Shown piece by piece: positions 21,201 through 31,853 of a DNA stretch of 64,000 bases. Position 1 is the first letter of the stretch. The number at the start of each line of letters is the position of its first letter. The notes under the pieces are model-generated. The model did not search any database and was not told where the DNA came from. It saw nothing but the letters and a program-made list of their open reading frames with translations. Origin of the DNA: Coemansia sp. RSA 487 (taxonomy: Eukaryota > Kickxellomycota > Kickxellomycetes > Kickxellales > Kickxellaceae); contig JANBRJ010000008.1 in assembly GCA_027577595.1 (NCBI GenBank), forward strand, positions 186,001 through 250,000. The letters run 5' to 3'. A program made the position numbers and the translations under genes.

Positions 21201-22789
21201 AAGAGATTTCGTCGGCGTACAACAAAAGCACTGATGCGATTTCGCTTCGCATACCGTCGTTTCTGATGAGCAGTCTTTCAACCATTCTTGGGGCGACGCT
21301 GGCACTTTATCGGGTCGGGACAAATGCGCCGTATCTGCTGATTATCGTTCCTCTGTTTGCATGGGCAGGTAATAAGCAATCCAAGCTGTTTGACACTGCA
21401 CTCAAGTCGCTCGACAAGATAGGCAGGGAAGCCGGAGTAGAGCAGAGCCGAACAGACGATATAATTGCCGACGGCAAGCGACTGATCCGCCTATATGACG
21501 TAGAGTCTCACTTTACGAAAATGCACATGGACGATTCCGACAAGAGCCGACGGACTGACCTGCCGTACAATATGCTCATTGATTTCTCGTGGACCATGTA
21601 TGACTTGTTGGCCAACCTTTCTCTTTTGCTCTTCAGGATATCGATTATTGCGCAAAGACAGATATTCGGGCATGAAATTTCATCGGGCGAGTTTATAGCT
21701 TTTACCAGTCTGGCGAATATGCTTGTAAGATACCTGCGGAGCATTGTACGGCTCCCGGCTTTTGCGCTCAAGTTTAGCAGCAAGGTGAATATGTTTAGGC
21801 ACTACACTACCATCGAGCGCGAGAAGATGTTTGTTGAGAACGCGATCAAGCCGCCACCCAGCTGGCCATCCTCTGGCAAAATCGAGTTCCGTAACTTTAG
21901 CATGAAGTACCGCAGCGACCTGGAGTATGTGCTTAAGGAAATCAACGTGTCGATCAACCCAGGCGAAAAGATTGGCATTGTTGGCCGCACCGGCGCTGGA
22001 AAGTCGTCGCTCTCGCGTGTGCTCTTCCGCCTGGTTGACAGCAAAACCTGCGAGGGCTCCATTGTCATTGACGGCCATAACGTATTTGAAATGAATATTG
22101 GCGATTTGCGCCCCAAGCTTGGCACCATCCCGCAGGAGTCGACGCTATTTAGTGGCACATTCAGACAAAATCTAGATCCGTTGCTGGAATATTCAATTGA
22201 GGACATGTGGGCTGCACTGCTCAAGTGTGGTATTGTCGAGAATGTCCAACCAAAGCGCAAGGAGAGCAAAGATGATGACAACGATGACGATGACGATGAC
22301 GGGTACTGGGAAGGCATCAGGGAAGAGATCAAGGAATGGGATGGCAAGTGGACCGAATCAAGTTGGAAGATGCGCGCATTCCTTTTGATATTTATCTCAA
22401 AGCCGAAACCTAAAGGCAAGAAAAACCTTATTCCAAGGCGGCAGGGCCTCAATCGCTTTGCGGGGCACAGCAGCGGATTTAGCAACGGCCAGCAGCAGCT
22501 GTTCAGTCTTTGCCGGCTGCTTATGCGCAAGCGCAAGGTCATTGTCCTCGATGAAGCTACAGCGGATGTTGATCTGGAAACGGATCAGAGCATGCAGAAG
22601 CTGTTCCGCAGCGAGTTCAAGGACTCCACGGTTCTGACGATTGCGCACCGCCTGGAGACCATCATGGGCAGCGACCGCATCATCGTCATGGACAAGGGCA
22701 CAATTGCAGAGTTTGGCCCGCCAAAGGACCTGATCGAAAAGGGCGGTCTCTTTGCTGAGCTTGTCAAGGCCAACGATTTTGAAAAGTAG
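18263..22789 (+). CDS. ABC transporter, subfamily C (MRP-type)
   Basis: Full-length ATP-driven exporter of 1508 residues in one exon, probably of glutathione or other organic-anion conjugates (substrate inferred from the family only). Layout: a short hydrophobic N-terminal region, membrane domain 1, nucleotide-binding domain 1, a ~140-residue Asp/Glu/Lys/Ser-rich linker, membrane domain 2, nucleotide-binding domain 2. NBD1: Walker A GKTGSGKS at 581, signature ISGGQ near 670, Walker B IYVLDDPLSAVDAH with Asp in the catalytic Glu place, as is usual for MRPs. NBD2: Walker A GRTGAGKS at 1241, signature FSNGQQQL at 1406, Walker B VIVLDEATADVD. NBD2 carries a ~60-residue charged insertion with an Asp run before the signature. 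The start ATG at 18263 is the first in frame. Confidence 0.93.
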   Translation: MLDIGWLASQASAIGNGAFYPSIDVAVVLMAAIVAFRSSSTVVRRRSTSPLVQCCCTMLCVFAAVQCKSWTEVHYPLSAAALPILALDPSGFYPFQLTNLIGIYRAMNGYASTEILQQLLCASMHACLILTHLNPQSQKILGELKPMFLYKNERRLISIQRKRELTLDDLDQLPERMRLSSVVGEFHYDINEPLFLLRAIIRMIWRPMIPLYILGSIGSVIDVSTSIVDSRILHFIDSPSELSWYEGYVAVLLAFVLNILSYQTQRVQSFAYEETKRVVSALKLELFRLPLTNTGLRKGRTLASARDNTHRIIWGIEGLQSIFATIVGAISSMVPIYGQIGWLVLVPLGMMMAISVIEWLLTKIVGESYLWNSNHYHYRYSGKVSEIYHNIKSVKMFGWERMYVDPELQKHWKKYEYRKPSVWYAPIARAVWFLFDVLSMISRQLSTYLAVYAFTTASSGAGSSISNADMFQLDTLMNNFQYHIETLTWRMRTFRMLIESNYKIEKVLKGDFVESLSHYPIDETGKDMTVESTADGAEPTQVGDEPSILVDECEFAWKKKKPVLKELSFKAKGSELVAVVGKTGSGKSSLLLSICGEVERTKGSGAVFGSIALMEQSPWIMNDTVRENILFGREYDEDHYNRVVEACALVDDIKAWASGDMTVIGERGINISGGQSSRLALARTVYSKADIYVLDDPLSAVDAHVKRHILDKVIMDSGLLGSKLRLVSVNAESLLPYFHQVIRLDDGKASVTQQEPKDYQPVVTKLFTDDENSDSDNDNDDAASDVSSTVAADSLPTSPTVEGSDIKDLKTQETSESNEETATGEVAEPKEVEQSKSEEAADAKEETEAKEDKKKESKPKIREWDKWDNMRYVLKICGLPILATIMFSGLFNPISSFIIDGYKMDTLKKNSSSKGTDNAAVLKYLRIGMLRQITTNLLMRVERFIETTISNTFLDSKIKSMFVENLINVPLSFFDGTTRQEISSAYNKSTDAISLRIPSFLMSSLSTILGATLALYRVGTNAPYLLIIVPLFAWAGNKQSKLFDTALKSLDKIGREAGVEQSRTDDIIADGKRLIRLYDVESHFTKMHMDDSDKSRRTDLPYNMLIDFSWTMYDLLANLSLLLFRISIIAQRQIFGHEISSGEFIAFTSLANMLVRYLRSIVRLPAFALKFSSKVNMFRHYTTIEREKMFVENAIKPPPSWPSSGKIEFRNFSMKYRSDLEYVLKEINVSINPGEKIGIVGRTGAGKSSLSRVLFRLVDSKTCEGSIVIDGHNVFEMNIGDLRPKLGTIPQESTLFSGTFRQNLDPLLEYSIEDMWAALLKCGIVENVQPKRKESKDDDNDDDDDDGYWEGIREEIKEWDGKWTESSWKMRAFLLIFISKPKPKGKKNLIPRRQGLNRFAGHSSGFSNGQQQLFSLCRLLMRKRKVIVLDEATADVDLETDQSMQKLFRSEFKDSTVLTIAHRLETIMGSDRIIVMDKGTIAEFGPPKDLIEKGGLFAELVKANDFEK

Positions 22790-22973
22790 TCTATTATTAT
22801 CACTTTGTGTTTATTTTTATCCTTATCCTTAACATGGAAGATTTTACCATTCCACTGTCATCACTGGATCTGGATCATCTTTTGCTATGCTGATCGTTCC
22901 CCATACTCTCTGTGGTGCAATCAACGAAAGATGTTTATCTGCAAATTGAAAACCCAAACGGGGTTTAATGTAG

Positions 22974-23855
<882 letters not shown>

Positions 23856-24005
23856 AATTGGTTTCTTGCTGCTCCCTCCCCCACCTCCCTTTCTTTTTAT
23901 CTCGCTTAGAAGTGTATTTTATTATTATTTTTTGTTTGAGCAAGAGTATCATTCATTTGCTGCAAGGTGAATGGCGAGCATTACAAAAAATATTTTGTGA
24001 TTTCA

Positions 24006-24038
24006 CATAAAAGCCAAAATTTTGGCTGTGGTTTTATG
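24006..24038. repeat. Inverted repeat/hairpin
   Basis: CATAAAA and TTTTATG flank the 14-base palindrome GCCAAAATTTTGGC plus five extra bases. It could be a terminator hairpin for SIW14 or a remnant of a small inverted-repeat element. Confidence 0.5.
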
Positions 24039-24515
24039 CAGCTTAATCACGCGTAACCGCTTTAGCCCATATTCACAACACAATATGTTTCAAAAATCGA
24101 CAATGCTTCCTTGATAGTTTTAGGTTTATTTTTTTGAATTGATGTGGTCTATTAGGAACCACTGAAATGGAAATGTATATATCAAAAAACTATTGTTTGC
24201 GTGGAACTGGGCCCAACACCAATTTTCTAGCTAGCACCATTGCCATCGAATTCTGCTCGCCAGGAACTAGTGTGGTCAATGCTACTTACTTGTAGAGTGG
24301 ATGTGATGAATATGATGCTTAAAGTTACCTGGCTTGAGTATAGTGACCGCTATATAGATGACGATTGCTTGAGTCTGTGTACCGATTGATGCTTATGTCT
24401 GGTTTTTTTTGAAAGTAACATTCACTTACCTTGCTACTTTGACGATGCTTGGATGTGAGAAAGTCTACAGGGTACAGATAAAAGATACGTTTACAACACA
24501 GACGACATTCAAATA

Positions 24516-24775
24516 TTAGTACTTGTAAAAAGTGGTGGCAAGTATACTTGTACATTTGGAAGGCAACGACGCTTTGTGTATGATGCTATAAAGTTAGTAT
24601 TCATGAAAAATAGCAGCGAATATACCTACATATGTTGAAGGTGGAGGATACTTGTTTTAATGCTGTAAAAGTAGTGGATCTATAGAGTGCAAATAAAGAC
24701 AATGCAGGCACATAGTAATGAAAAGTTAGTACTTTTAAAATCTAGCAAAACTTATGCTTGCATTCTTTGAAGATA
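24516..24775 (+). repeat. Three diverged direct repeats of ~80-130 bases
   Basis: Units start near 24516 (ttagtacttgtaaaaagtgg), 24594 (ttagtattcatgaaaaatag) and 24725 (ttagtacttttaaaatctag). Each is followed by a similar run of sequence (aaacttat, gaatatac or aagtatac, then attctttgaag, atgttgaag or atttggaag). Similarity is by eye and weak, and spacing is uneven. Confidence 0.3.
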
Positions 24776-25763
24776 ATGGACATACAGAAATAATAGAATA
24801 ATGAAAATACAACTACAGCTTTTAAAAGAAAAGAGTGTAGAAAAGGAAGAAACGAAAGAGATAAAAGAAGAGGCAAAGGGCTTGTTTTCTTTCTCTGTCA
24901 TTTACACCTGACGACCATGTATGTTTCCTTTAAGCTTGGAAAATGCTTTCTGTGGTTGGGTGGCTGAAAATGTCTTTAAATTTTTCTAACTTGTAAACAT
25001 TGGTAAAAGTACATGTCTTACATACTCTCATTTTCGCTGGCAAGCAATACACTTACAAGACGCTGTTCTCCTTGTGCACAACCAGCTATGCTGACAAACG
25101 CCTATTTGGAATCCATAGAGAGCAGGCAATGTGTCCAACTACTCCACTGCTGAGAATACTCCTGTCCAGGAAAGCCAAAAGGGGGTAGACACGTTGCTCC
25201 CAATTAGAGGTAAATCTGAGTGTGTCTATGGGTGGTTATTTTGTGCCTGTCATTTGCACTTGTTTCAAAATAAGTGGCATTGAAATACTATATAGAGAAG
25301 AGAGGATGTACTACAAGTGTTACAATGGTTTAAAATGAAGAAGAAAGTACAAATGATACATAATTTCTGCTAACATTTCTCCCGTCATTGAGCAAGCTGC
25401 TTTCTAATTGAATACCAATATTCTACCAACGATTCCTAAATAATTTAAAATGGCAAAGGATAAAAGTATGACAGCGCTGATTGGAATGACAGCAGGCTAT
25501 ATCGGACAGTATATGATACGGAATGGAGTTAAATGAGTGACAGAACAAACAGAACAAGAGAACAAGAACAATATTGACAAAAGAAAGAAAGGAAGGAAAA
25601 AGAAACAGAATAAACGAGAGATAAGACAAATGGAAGAAACAAAAGTTGGACTATTTTTTCCTCTGAAATTGGTTCTTTTGAAGAATGGTGAAAACCTATT
25701 TCTACAGCCATTAAAAATACTGCAACTGCACTAAAATGTGTTTTAATATTAAATGATTAATAA

Positions 25764-26057
25764 TTAGTCAAGCTCTGCTATTTGTTGGATAAGTGCTGGC
25801 TGCTGATGATCATCATTGGCATTGGTGGATCCATGCCTGAAACGCTCGGGTCGTTCGTTGTATAGACGATGCCAATTGAGAATAGACAACATATTGGGCA
25901 CAACAACCATGTCTCGATTCCAGTATCTGGCTTTCACTGGCTTTGAGCTTTCTATACAAAATATAAAAGGAATAATAGTCTTGTTGTGATAGCAGAGGGA
26001 GGACCACTGACTGCCAATGCACAATGCCAAATATCTGGTGGAATCAATAAACCCACA
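25764..26057 (-). pseudogene. Possible relic of a Fanzor/TnpB-like nuclease C-terminus
   Basis: An open stretch of about 98 codons with no start Met, preceded by a TGA. It contains KARYWNRDMVVVPNMLSIL followed by LYNERPERFRHGS. The pattern Trp-Asn-Arg-Asp, then Asn-Met/Phe and a downstream Arg-Pro-x-x-Phe, resembles the last RuvC segment and tail of Fanzor (eukaryotic TnpB-family) proteins as I remember them. Four cysteines lie upstream, but not as clean CxxC pairs. The rest of the protein is not visible upstream on the minus strand, so this would be a fragment. Chance resemblance cannot be excluded. Confidence 0.33.
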
Positions 26058-26230
26058 TCAACCAACAACATGTATCAACCTCTGCCCTAATTAACACAAG
26101 CTATTGTGACAGCAACTCGTCCCGTTGCTATTGCTGCCATATGAATTCCGACAACCATCCACAAACGTTGTGTTTAGCTGATGCTAACATCTGGGAATGC
26201 AAATTACTGTGCAACGTTTTATCACATTTG

Positions 26231-26254
26231 TTTACATGTTTACATGTTTACATG
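26231..26254. repeat. (TTTACATG)x3 short tandem repeat
   Basis: Three perfect octamer copies in AT-rich DNA. ACATGT is palindromic, so the unit is nearly self-complementary. No function is evident. Confidence 0.85.
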
Positions 26255-27229
26255 TGGTAGTATTTTTCATTTGTTCTATTTAAGCACAAGAAGCACCCTG
26301 CAAAAGACGGCGAGAAACTCCTTGTAAAACAACATATACTTCTATACACCCTTATTTCGACGGGTGTTTATATTCTTCTCTATATCACAAACGATTTCGA
26401 TAGCGCGTACTAAAAACTATTTTTTTATTGAGGGTATTGGTGTTTCTGGATGGTGTGGGTTTGTTGTCCATTTCCTTTGCCCGAAGACTTAAACAACTTT
26501 TGTAGTGATACACTTGGGGTGGGGTGGGTTTGGACAATAGGTGCCTTCCATCCGGCCACACAAGCTCTCTTGTTTCTTGCTTGTGTGCGACCAGTATCTT
26601 TGCCCCAATTCCGGGGTGGCCGTTGCTACCTTACAATCGAGCCTTACATTAAAGGAGAATGGGGGCTATGGCCACTAGGGTAGGCATGCTTATCCCAGGT
26701 AAGTTTTTCTATTGACATTTCATTGCCATTCCCACTTGACCCGAAATACGGATGTTTTTGACCAATGAGCACTCACTATGGCTTTTCCTTCCTGCTTCAT
26801 TTTTTGTAGTGAAGCAATGTTGTGGTTTTTAATAAAAAAAAGGGAGGACCAAAAATGTTTCCTTATGTTTTGGCCAACAAAAACCCTTTGATTAGCCAGT
26901 TAGTGGAAAACGTTATTACAGCTCCCTTGCTTTATTTTTAAAATGCTGACTATGGATAGGCAACGTTTTGATTCCAAAACAAAAAAGTGTTATTTTATAC
27001 GCGCTATTTAGTGTTGACATACTAAAAAAACAAGGGAATGTCAGGGAATAGGCTTCTGCTGCAATGGGTAAATAAATATATTGCATCCCGGTCCATTTGC
27101 TTCTATTCTAAAGCATATATTTTTCTTTTTAGAATACAGAAAAAAGCTAGATACATTTTGTTCCCACTTCCCCATATAACCATTCATTTTTCCAATTACC
27201 TACAAAGCGAACGAAGAAACAAAAAGAAA

Positions 27230-27733
27230 ATGAAGCTAATCACCACAGTAGCAGCAGCAGCCATGATGAGCGGCGTCATGGGAACCACTGGAGCCGGTGG
27301 ACTAGCGTCAGTCGATGTCAACGAAGCGTGTGCCAACTCGTGCCAATCGGCATCTGAGACACAGCGCGACACATGTATGCAAATGTGTAGGCAGTTCGCA
27401 GAAAAGGGGGTTCAGTTTGTGCCGGCATCGACAACGCATGGTGCCATGACGATTACGGTGACGGCCACATCGGGTAGGCAGTCGACATCGGCAGCAACGC
27501 CAGTACATCCAGTCGCTGAGAACAGCGCAATGAAGGCAGAGTCCTCCGCTGCTTCTCCCGATACCACTGAAGGCCACTCGGACAAGAACAGACTCAAGGA
27601 CGAGGATAATGACGAAGACGAGGTTTCGGGCGGCAGTAGCTCTAGCTCGTTCAGTATGATGTCCTCGGCGATGGCTACGCGCCTGTCGTCTGCTGCTCTG
27701 CTGCTTGGCCTCTCTTGCGCCGCCTTCTTCTAA
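27230..27733 (+). CDS. Small secreted, probably GPI-anchored protein with twin CX3C motif
   Basis: Encodes 167 residues from ATG 27230; the longer open frame upstream is A/T-rich untranslated sequence. Residues 1-19 form a signal peptide (MKLITTVAAAAMMSGVMG). The core has four cysteines at 34, 38, 49 and 53, spaced C-x3-C-x10-C-x3-C, as in a helical hairpin. A Ser/Thr/Ala-rich stretch, likely O-mannosylated, leads to an acidic Asp/Glu segment, a Ser run, and a C-terminal hydrophobic tail (LSSAALLLGLSCAAFF) typical of a GPI signal. Predicted at the cell surface or wall. No family recognised; function unknown. Confidence 0.8.
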   Translation: MKLITTVAAAAMMSGVMGTTGAGGLASVDVNEACANSCQSASETQRDTCMQMCRQFAEKGVQFVPASTTHGAMTITVTATSGRQSTSAATPVHPVAENSAMKAESSAASPDTTEGHSDKNRLKDEDNDEDEVSGGSSSSSFSMMSSAMATRLSSAALLLGLSCAAFF

Positions 27734-27960
27734 GCATCAACATCCGTTTTATCAGTTTAGCGATTTCTCTCCCATCTTTCCAAATAAACAACATACCAAC
27801 ATCAATTCTTGTAGTTCGGAGGATGCAAAAAAACAAAAGTTGTAGTTATCCAGATTTGTGCGTACAGTTTATAGAAAAGAAGAATAAAGGGGAAAAATAT
27901 AAAAAAAGCATTGGTTTCCCAACACAGAAAGTGACCTTTGCAACACGCAGGTAAACGGAT

Positions 27961-28168
27961 TCAGCCGATGCTCATGGCATTTCGCTCACCGCGATACAGT
28001 GCCAATGGTACATCGTCGTCCTCATCGCTGTGCATACTGTGGTTTGAAGAGACTGGCGAGTGAGACCGGCCGCCAGCACCCACCAGCTGTTGTGGCTGTT
28101 GCCGTTGCTGGTAATGGTGCTGCATTTGCTGTGGCTGCCCGGTGGGCATCATCTGCGGCGACGGCGGA

Positions 28169-28207
<39 letters not shown>

Positions 28208-30849
28208 GACCCTCCAGGCTGCTGGTACATGTATATCTGCTGCTGCTGGCGCTCGTACTGCGGCGACCGCATCACCACCTGCTCGCCAGCGGTGTTGGAC
28301 CCAGCAGATCGCCGCCGGTTGACGTTGTCGCGGCTCTTGTGTCCGCGCTTCCCACGCTTATCGTTGGCTCCGTGATGCCCGCTCATTCCACCAACCTCCG
28401 GCGACGGTGCCCGGTGTTGCTGTTGTTGTTTCTGTTGATGCTGGTTATGAAGTTGTTGCTGTTGCTGTTGCTGTGCTACAGGTGGTGTTTGCTGGGACTG
28501 CATTGGTGTCATTTTTGGCGACTGCTGCTTCTCTGGCTGAGTCTGCTGTTGTTGGAATTGCTGCTGCGTTTGCTGTGGGGACGGAGGCTGTTGTGTTTGC
28601 TGCTGCTGTTGCTGGGATCTCGGATTGATCAGCTCCAGGTACCAGAACATCATATTGGACAGCAGCACTTGCTGCAGCAGCGGGCGCCGTGGGTTGGCAA
28701 GCTTTATGGACGCCAGCCGGTATATAGCACGTTCGATGTGTATGGGCAGCCGGTTGCTACTCGTTGCAAGGCGCGTGGGCGGTGGCCGCACAGGCGTGAT
28801 AATACTGGGGATATTGGACTTTTGCGCTCCTCCGCTGCTGCTGCCTTCGCTATCGCTGGACGAGTCCGTGCTGCTATCGCCGTCGTTCCCTTGCCCATTG
28901 GCATGCGAGTCCTTTGATGCCTTTTTCTGCTGGGAGTTCAGTGACTGTGAGTTACTGGACGCGGCTAAAGATGCTGTTGTCGGAGTAGAGGCAGATGGCG
29001 GCCCCTGTTGCTGCTGCTGCTGCTGCTGCTGCTTATGGCCAGATCCAAGGCCGAGAGACATTGACTGCTGCTTCGTTTGCAATGGCTGCGACGCTGGTGC
29101 GTTGGATGTAGTGCGTGGTTGGACGACGCCTGCCTGCTGCTGGTGCTCATTGGTGCTCCGCCGGTCCTTTTTGCTCTTTCTGTTGAACCGCAGGAACGAG
29201 ATAGGAGAGGGGAGCTTTGACTTTAGAAGCGACGAGGACGGTGCCGACGGTGTGGGGGGCATGGTCTCTGCGTGTTTTATAGAGCTAGGTCCGTTTGCAG
29301 TTGTCTGTGGATTCAGGGAGCCGGTAGGCGCCGCTTTCTGCTGGTTCTGCTGCTGGTGCTGCTGCTGCTGCTGCTGCTGGTGCTGCTGCTGCTGCTTCGG
29401 CCGCTGGATAGTATTTGGCAACGACATTGACGCTCTTCCGTCTTTTTCTCCGCCACCAGTACCGAGGCCGTTGCTACTGCTGGGTCCGTTGCTTGTGCTG
29501 TCATCTCTACCCCACTGCCACCAGGACCCGGATTTCTTGTGCGTCACTGTTTTCCGCTCAAGCGTGGATGGTTTGTCCTGGTCTTGAGCCGCAGCAGCTG
29601 TATTTGGGGGCATCGTGTACGGCTGCTGACTGCTGCTACTTAAGCCAGGGGCCGGCGGTGCAGATGGTTCGGGGTTAGGTAGGTCGTCGTAGCTGTCCAG
29701 ATCGCAGATTTCAAAGTCAAAGCCAAGGTTGTCGACGGCAGCAGTAACCTGCTTGAGGATTTCGGCGGTGGACATGCGCTTGCCGTCAGCGTCGAATTCG
29801 CCAGACGTAGCAGCTGCAGGTGCATCCAGCTTGGGATCCAGTGACTGCTGTTGGCTGCTTAAAAGGGAGGAGGAGGGCGGATGGCGGGGGTCTGGTGATT
29901 CCAAGGTTTCACGAGCGGACACACGAGGCTGCTGCTGCTGCTGCTGCTGTTGTTGATCGCGGGATGCATGGCTGAGCTTGGCAGTTGTGGCAGGACTGCC
30001 ATTGCTATTGTTCGAAGCAGTCTCGTCATCCGTGGTGTCCACAACGGATGGGGCAAGAGGCGAGGAGACCGAGGGGGCTGCATGGTCGTAGTTCCTGCGG
30101 CGCCTTCTTCCCGAGCCTGTGTTACTGGCTGTAGAGTCCCTGCGCTTATTCGCCAGCTTACTGCGCTTAAGCGAGGACCTTTGCATGCCCTGAACAAGAA
30201 ACGGCGCATCCTCGTCGGCTTCCTCGTCAGCGCGCTCGATAAACGTTTTGCGCCTGACCAAGCCCGTGGTATTCCTCCTGCGGACGCCTGCGCCCACACC
30301 AAAGGCAAAGTCAGTGTTGTCCGAGGACGACGCATCGTCGCCGTTGCTATGGTCCACCGAGTACCGCATGCCCAGCTCAGGCTGAAGGTCGTCGGTTCCA
30401 TCGCTGTTGTTGTACGAGTAGCTGAGAATGGATTTTCTACGATGCACGCTGTCCTCCATTTTGCTAAGCTGGCTACCATGCTTCTTCAGCCACTCCTGGA
30501 ACTCGCCAGGCGCTATCTCGGGATGCAGTCTTGCAGGGAGCCACACGTTGGACGCGCCATTAAGGATATCCGAGTCAACGTTGAACTCTTCCGGAAACTG
30601 AGCAGCAATAGCTCCGCGCTTCAGCTCGCCGAGCGCTTCGAGCTCTTCATTTAGCCACATGTCTGGCGTGCCGCTTGAATCGTCGGTACCGGAGCCCGCG
30701 GGTGGAGCGTCAAGCGGGTCTGCTGCTGCTGCTGCTGCCGCCGTTGCCGAGCGTTTCATGTCGCTTGCTGAGCGGCGCCGGAGGCCAAGATTCTTTCGGT
30801 CATTTGTGGATGCTACAGCAGAGGAGATTTGTCCAGCTACCGCATCCAT
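27961..30849 (-). CDS. ZDS1: ZDS-family protein with long polyglutamine tracts
   Basis: Single-exon protein of 962 residues. Yeast Zds1/Zds2 bind and localise PP2A-Cdc55 in mitotic entry and exit. Two conserved islands stand out: SNVWLPARLHPEIAPGEFQE at about 98-117, and the Zds C-terminal domain near residues 697-741 (LPIHIERAIYRLASIKLANP, then RPLLQQVLLSNMMFWYLEL). Everything else is low complexity: Ser/Arg-rich near the N-terminus, then Pro/Ser/Gln-rich, with repeated Gln runs from CAG repeats and some His, especially after residue 740. The start ATG at 30849 is unambiguous. I assign the family from the two motifs; the rest of the protein is not alignable by eye. Confidence 0.75.
28172..28206 (-). 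repeat. CAG microsatellite (polyGln) in ZDS1
   Basis: About eleven perfect CTG triplets on the plus strand, read as CAG (Gln) on the coding strand. Similar shorter runs lie at about 29007-29033, 29358-29397 and 29931-29954 in the same gene. Confidence 0.9.
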
Positions 30850-31853
30850 TTTCTGTAAATTGTAGAATGCGGAATTAAAAAGGACTATATAATAGATAAA
30901 CTACAAATAAAAAGAAAGAGCAATGAGCGAGAAAGAGACCGAAACTAGAAATATGATATATGGAACCTTTCTCCTCTTTATATGAAATTCAAAACAAAAG
31001 GGGAGCAAGAGAAAGAGCGCGGTAAAAAGAGGCGAATCTCCCAAGACAAAGACCTCAAACCAAAGACATAAAGATTCCTTTTTTTTTAAGCGCTCGACTA
31101 ATTACAGAAATAGTTTAACAAGAATAAAATGAAAAGCAAACAAAATTGAACAACAGAAAAGCCGCACTCGGTTTCCCTTTTTCGCTTTAGATAAACACAA
31201 AAACTGATGAAATGAAAAAGGAGGGAAAGTGCACTTGCAAATAAAGCTTGACGGGTTTCAGATACGTGCGCACCTCTTCTTTACCTGTGCACTGTCGAGG
31301 CACGACCGCATGTGTCCCCCCACAGTAATTAGAGATTTTTCTGCAAATCCTTTTTCGTTTGGCTTTTTCGGAAATAAAGGTGTCCTGGCTTTTATTATTT
31401 TTTTGCGGCTGGTTCTGAGGTTACGGGGCTGCCAAGCGCTAATGCCTGCAACTGAACCCTAATTTTAGCTCCGTTTCCCCCTCCCCAAGTGTGGCTAAGA
31501 TTCGTGGAGCCAAAATTGGTTCTGAATTGCAAAACAATACACAACTGGCTCAACGCCCAATGCGCATGATACTGCCACGCCTGGAAGAGAAAAAAAAAGC
31601 CTCCTTCTAGCGTGAGCATAGCGTGAGCAGGGAGCAGTTCCTTCATTGCAATGAACCCCAAACATGCATCTTTCTCCTCTTCCTTTCTCTCCTTCATGTC
31701 GTTTCTGGAGAATCAAGCCTAAAATTGTGGCAACAGTAGGCACCATTTATATCCACATCAACAATGTGCAAAAAGTAACAATCGACAAGCAACATCCTCC
31801 CATCCCAGGCAGTAGAAAAAGCCCCTTATTCGTATCCTTCAGCATGGATCAAA
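30850..31853. other. Intergenic between two minus-strand genes
   Basis: 1 kb spacer between the pantothenate kinase fusion 3' end and the ZDS1 start. A purine-rich stretch at 30880-31060 probably marks the ZDS1 5' leader. No open frame is convincing. Confidence 0.45.

Larger units (their letters stand above)
23856..27229. other. 3.4 kb AT-rich gene-poor region
   Basis: No complete gene was recognised. It contains a palindromic hairpin at 24006-24038; three diverged repeat units beginning TTAGTA at about 24516-24770; a possible nuclease relic at 25764-26057 (minus); three TTTACATG copies at 26231-26254; and a GC-richer 77-codon open frame at 26450-26683 of unknown meaning. It may be a graveyard of transposon pieces (inference). 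Confidence 0.5.

Noticed and set aside
28060-28917. 285-residue plus-strand frame rich in leucine
   Set aside because: Antisense reading of the ZDS1 polyglutamine repeats.
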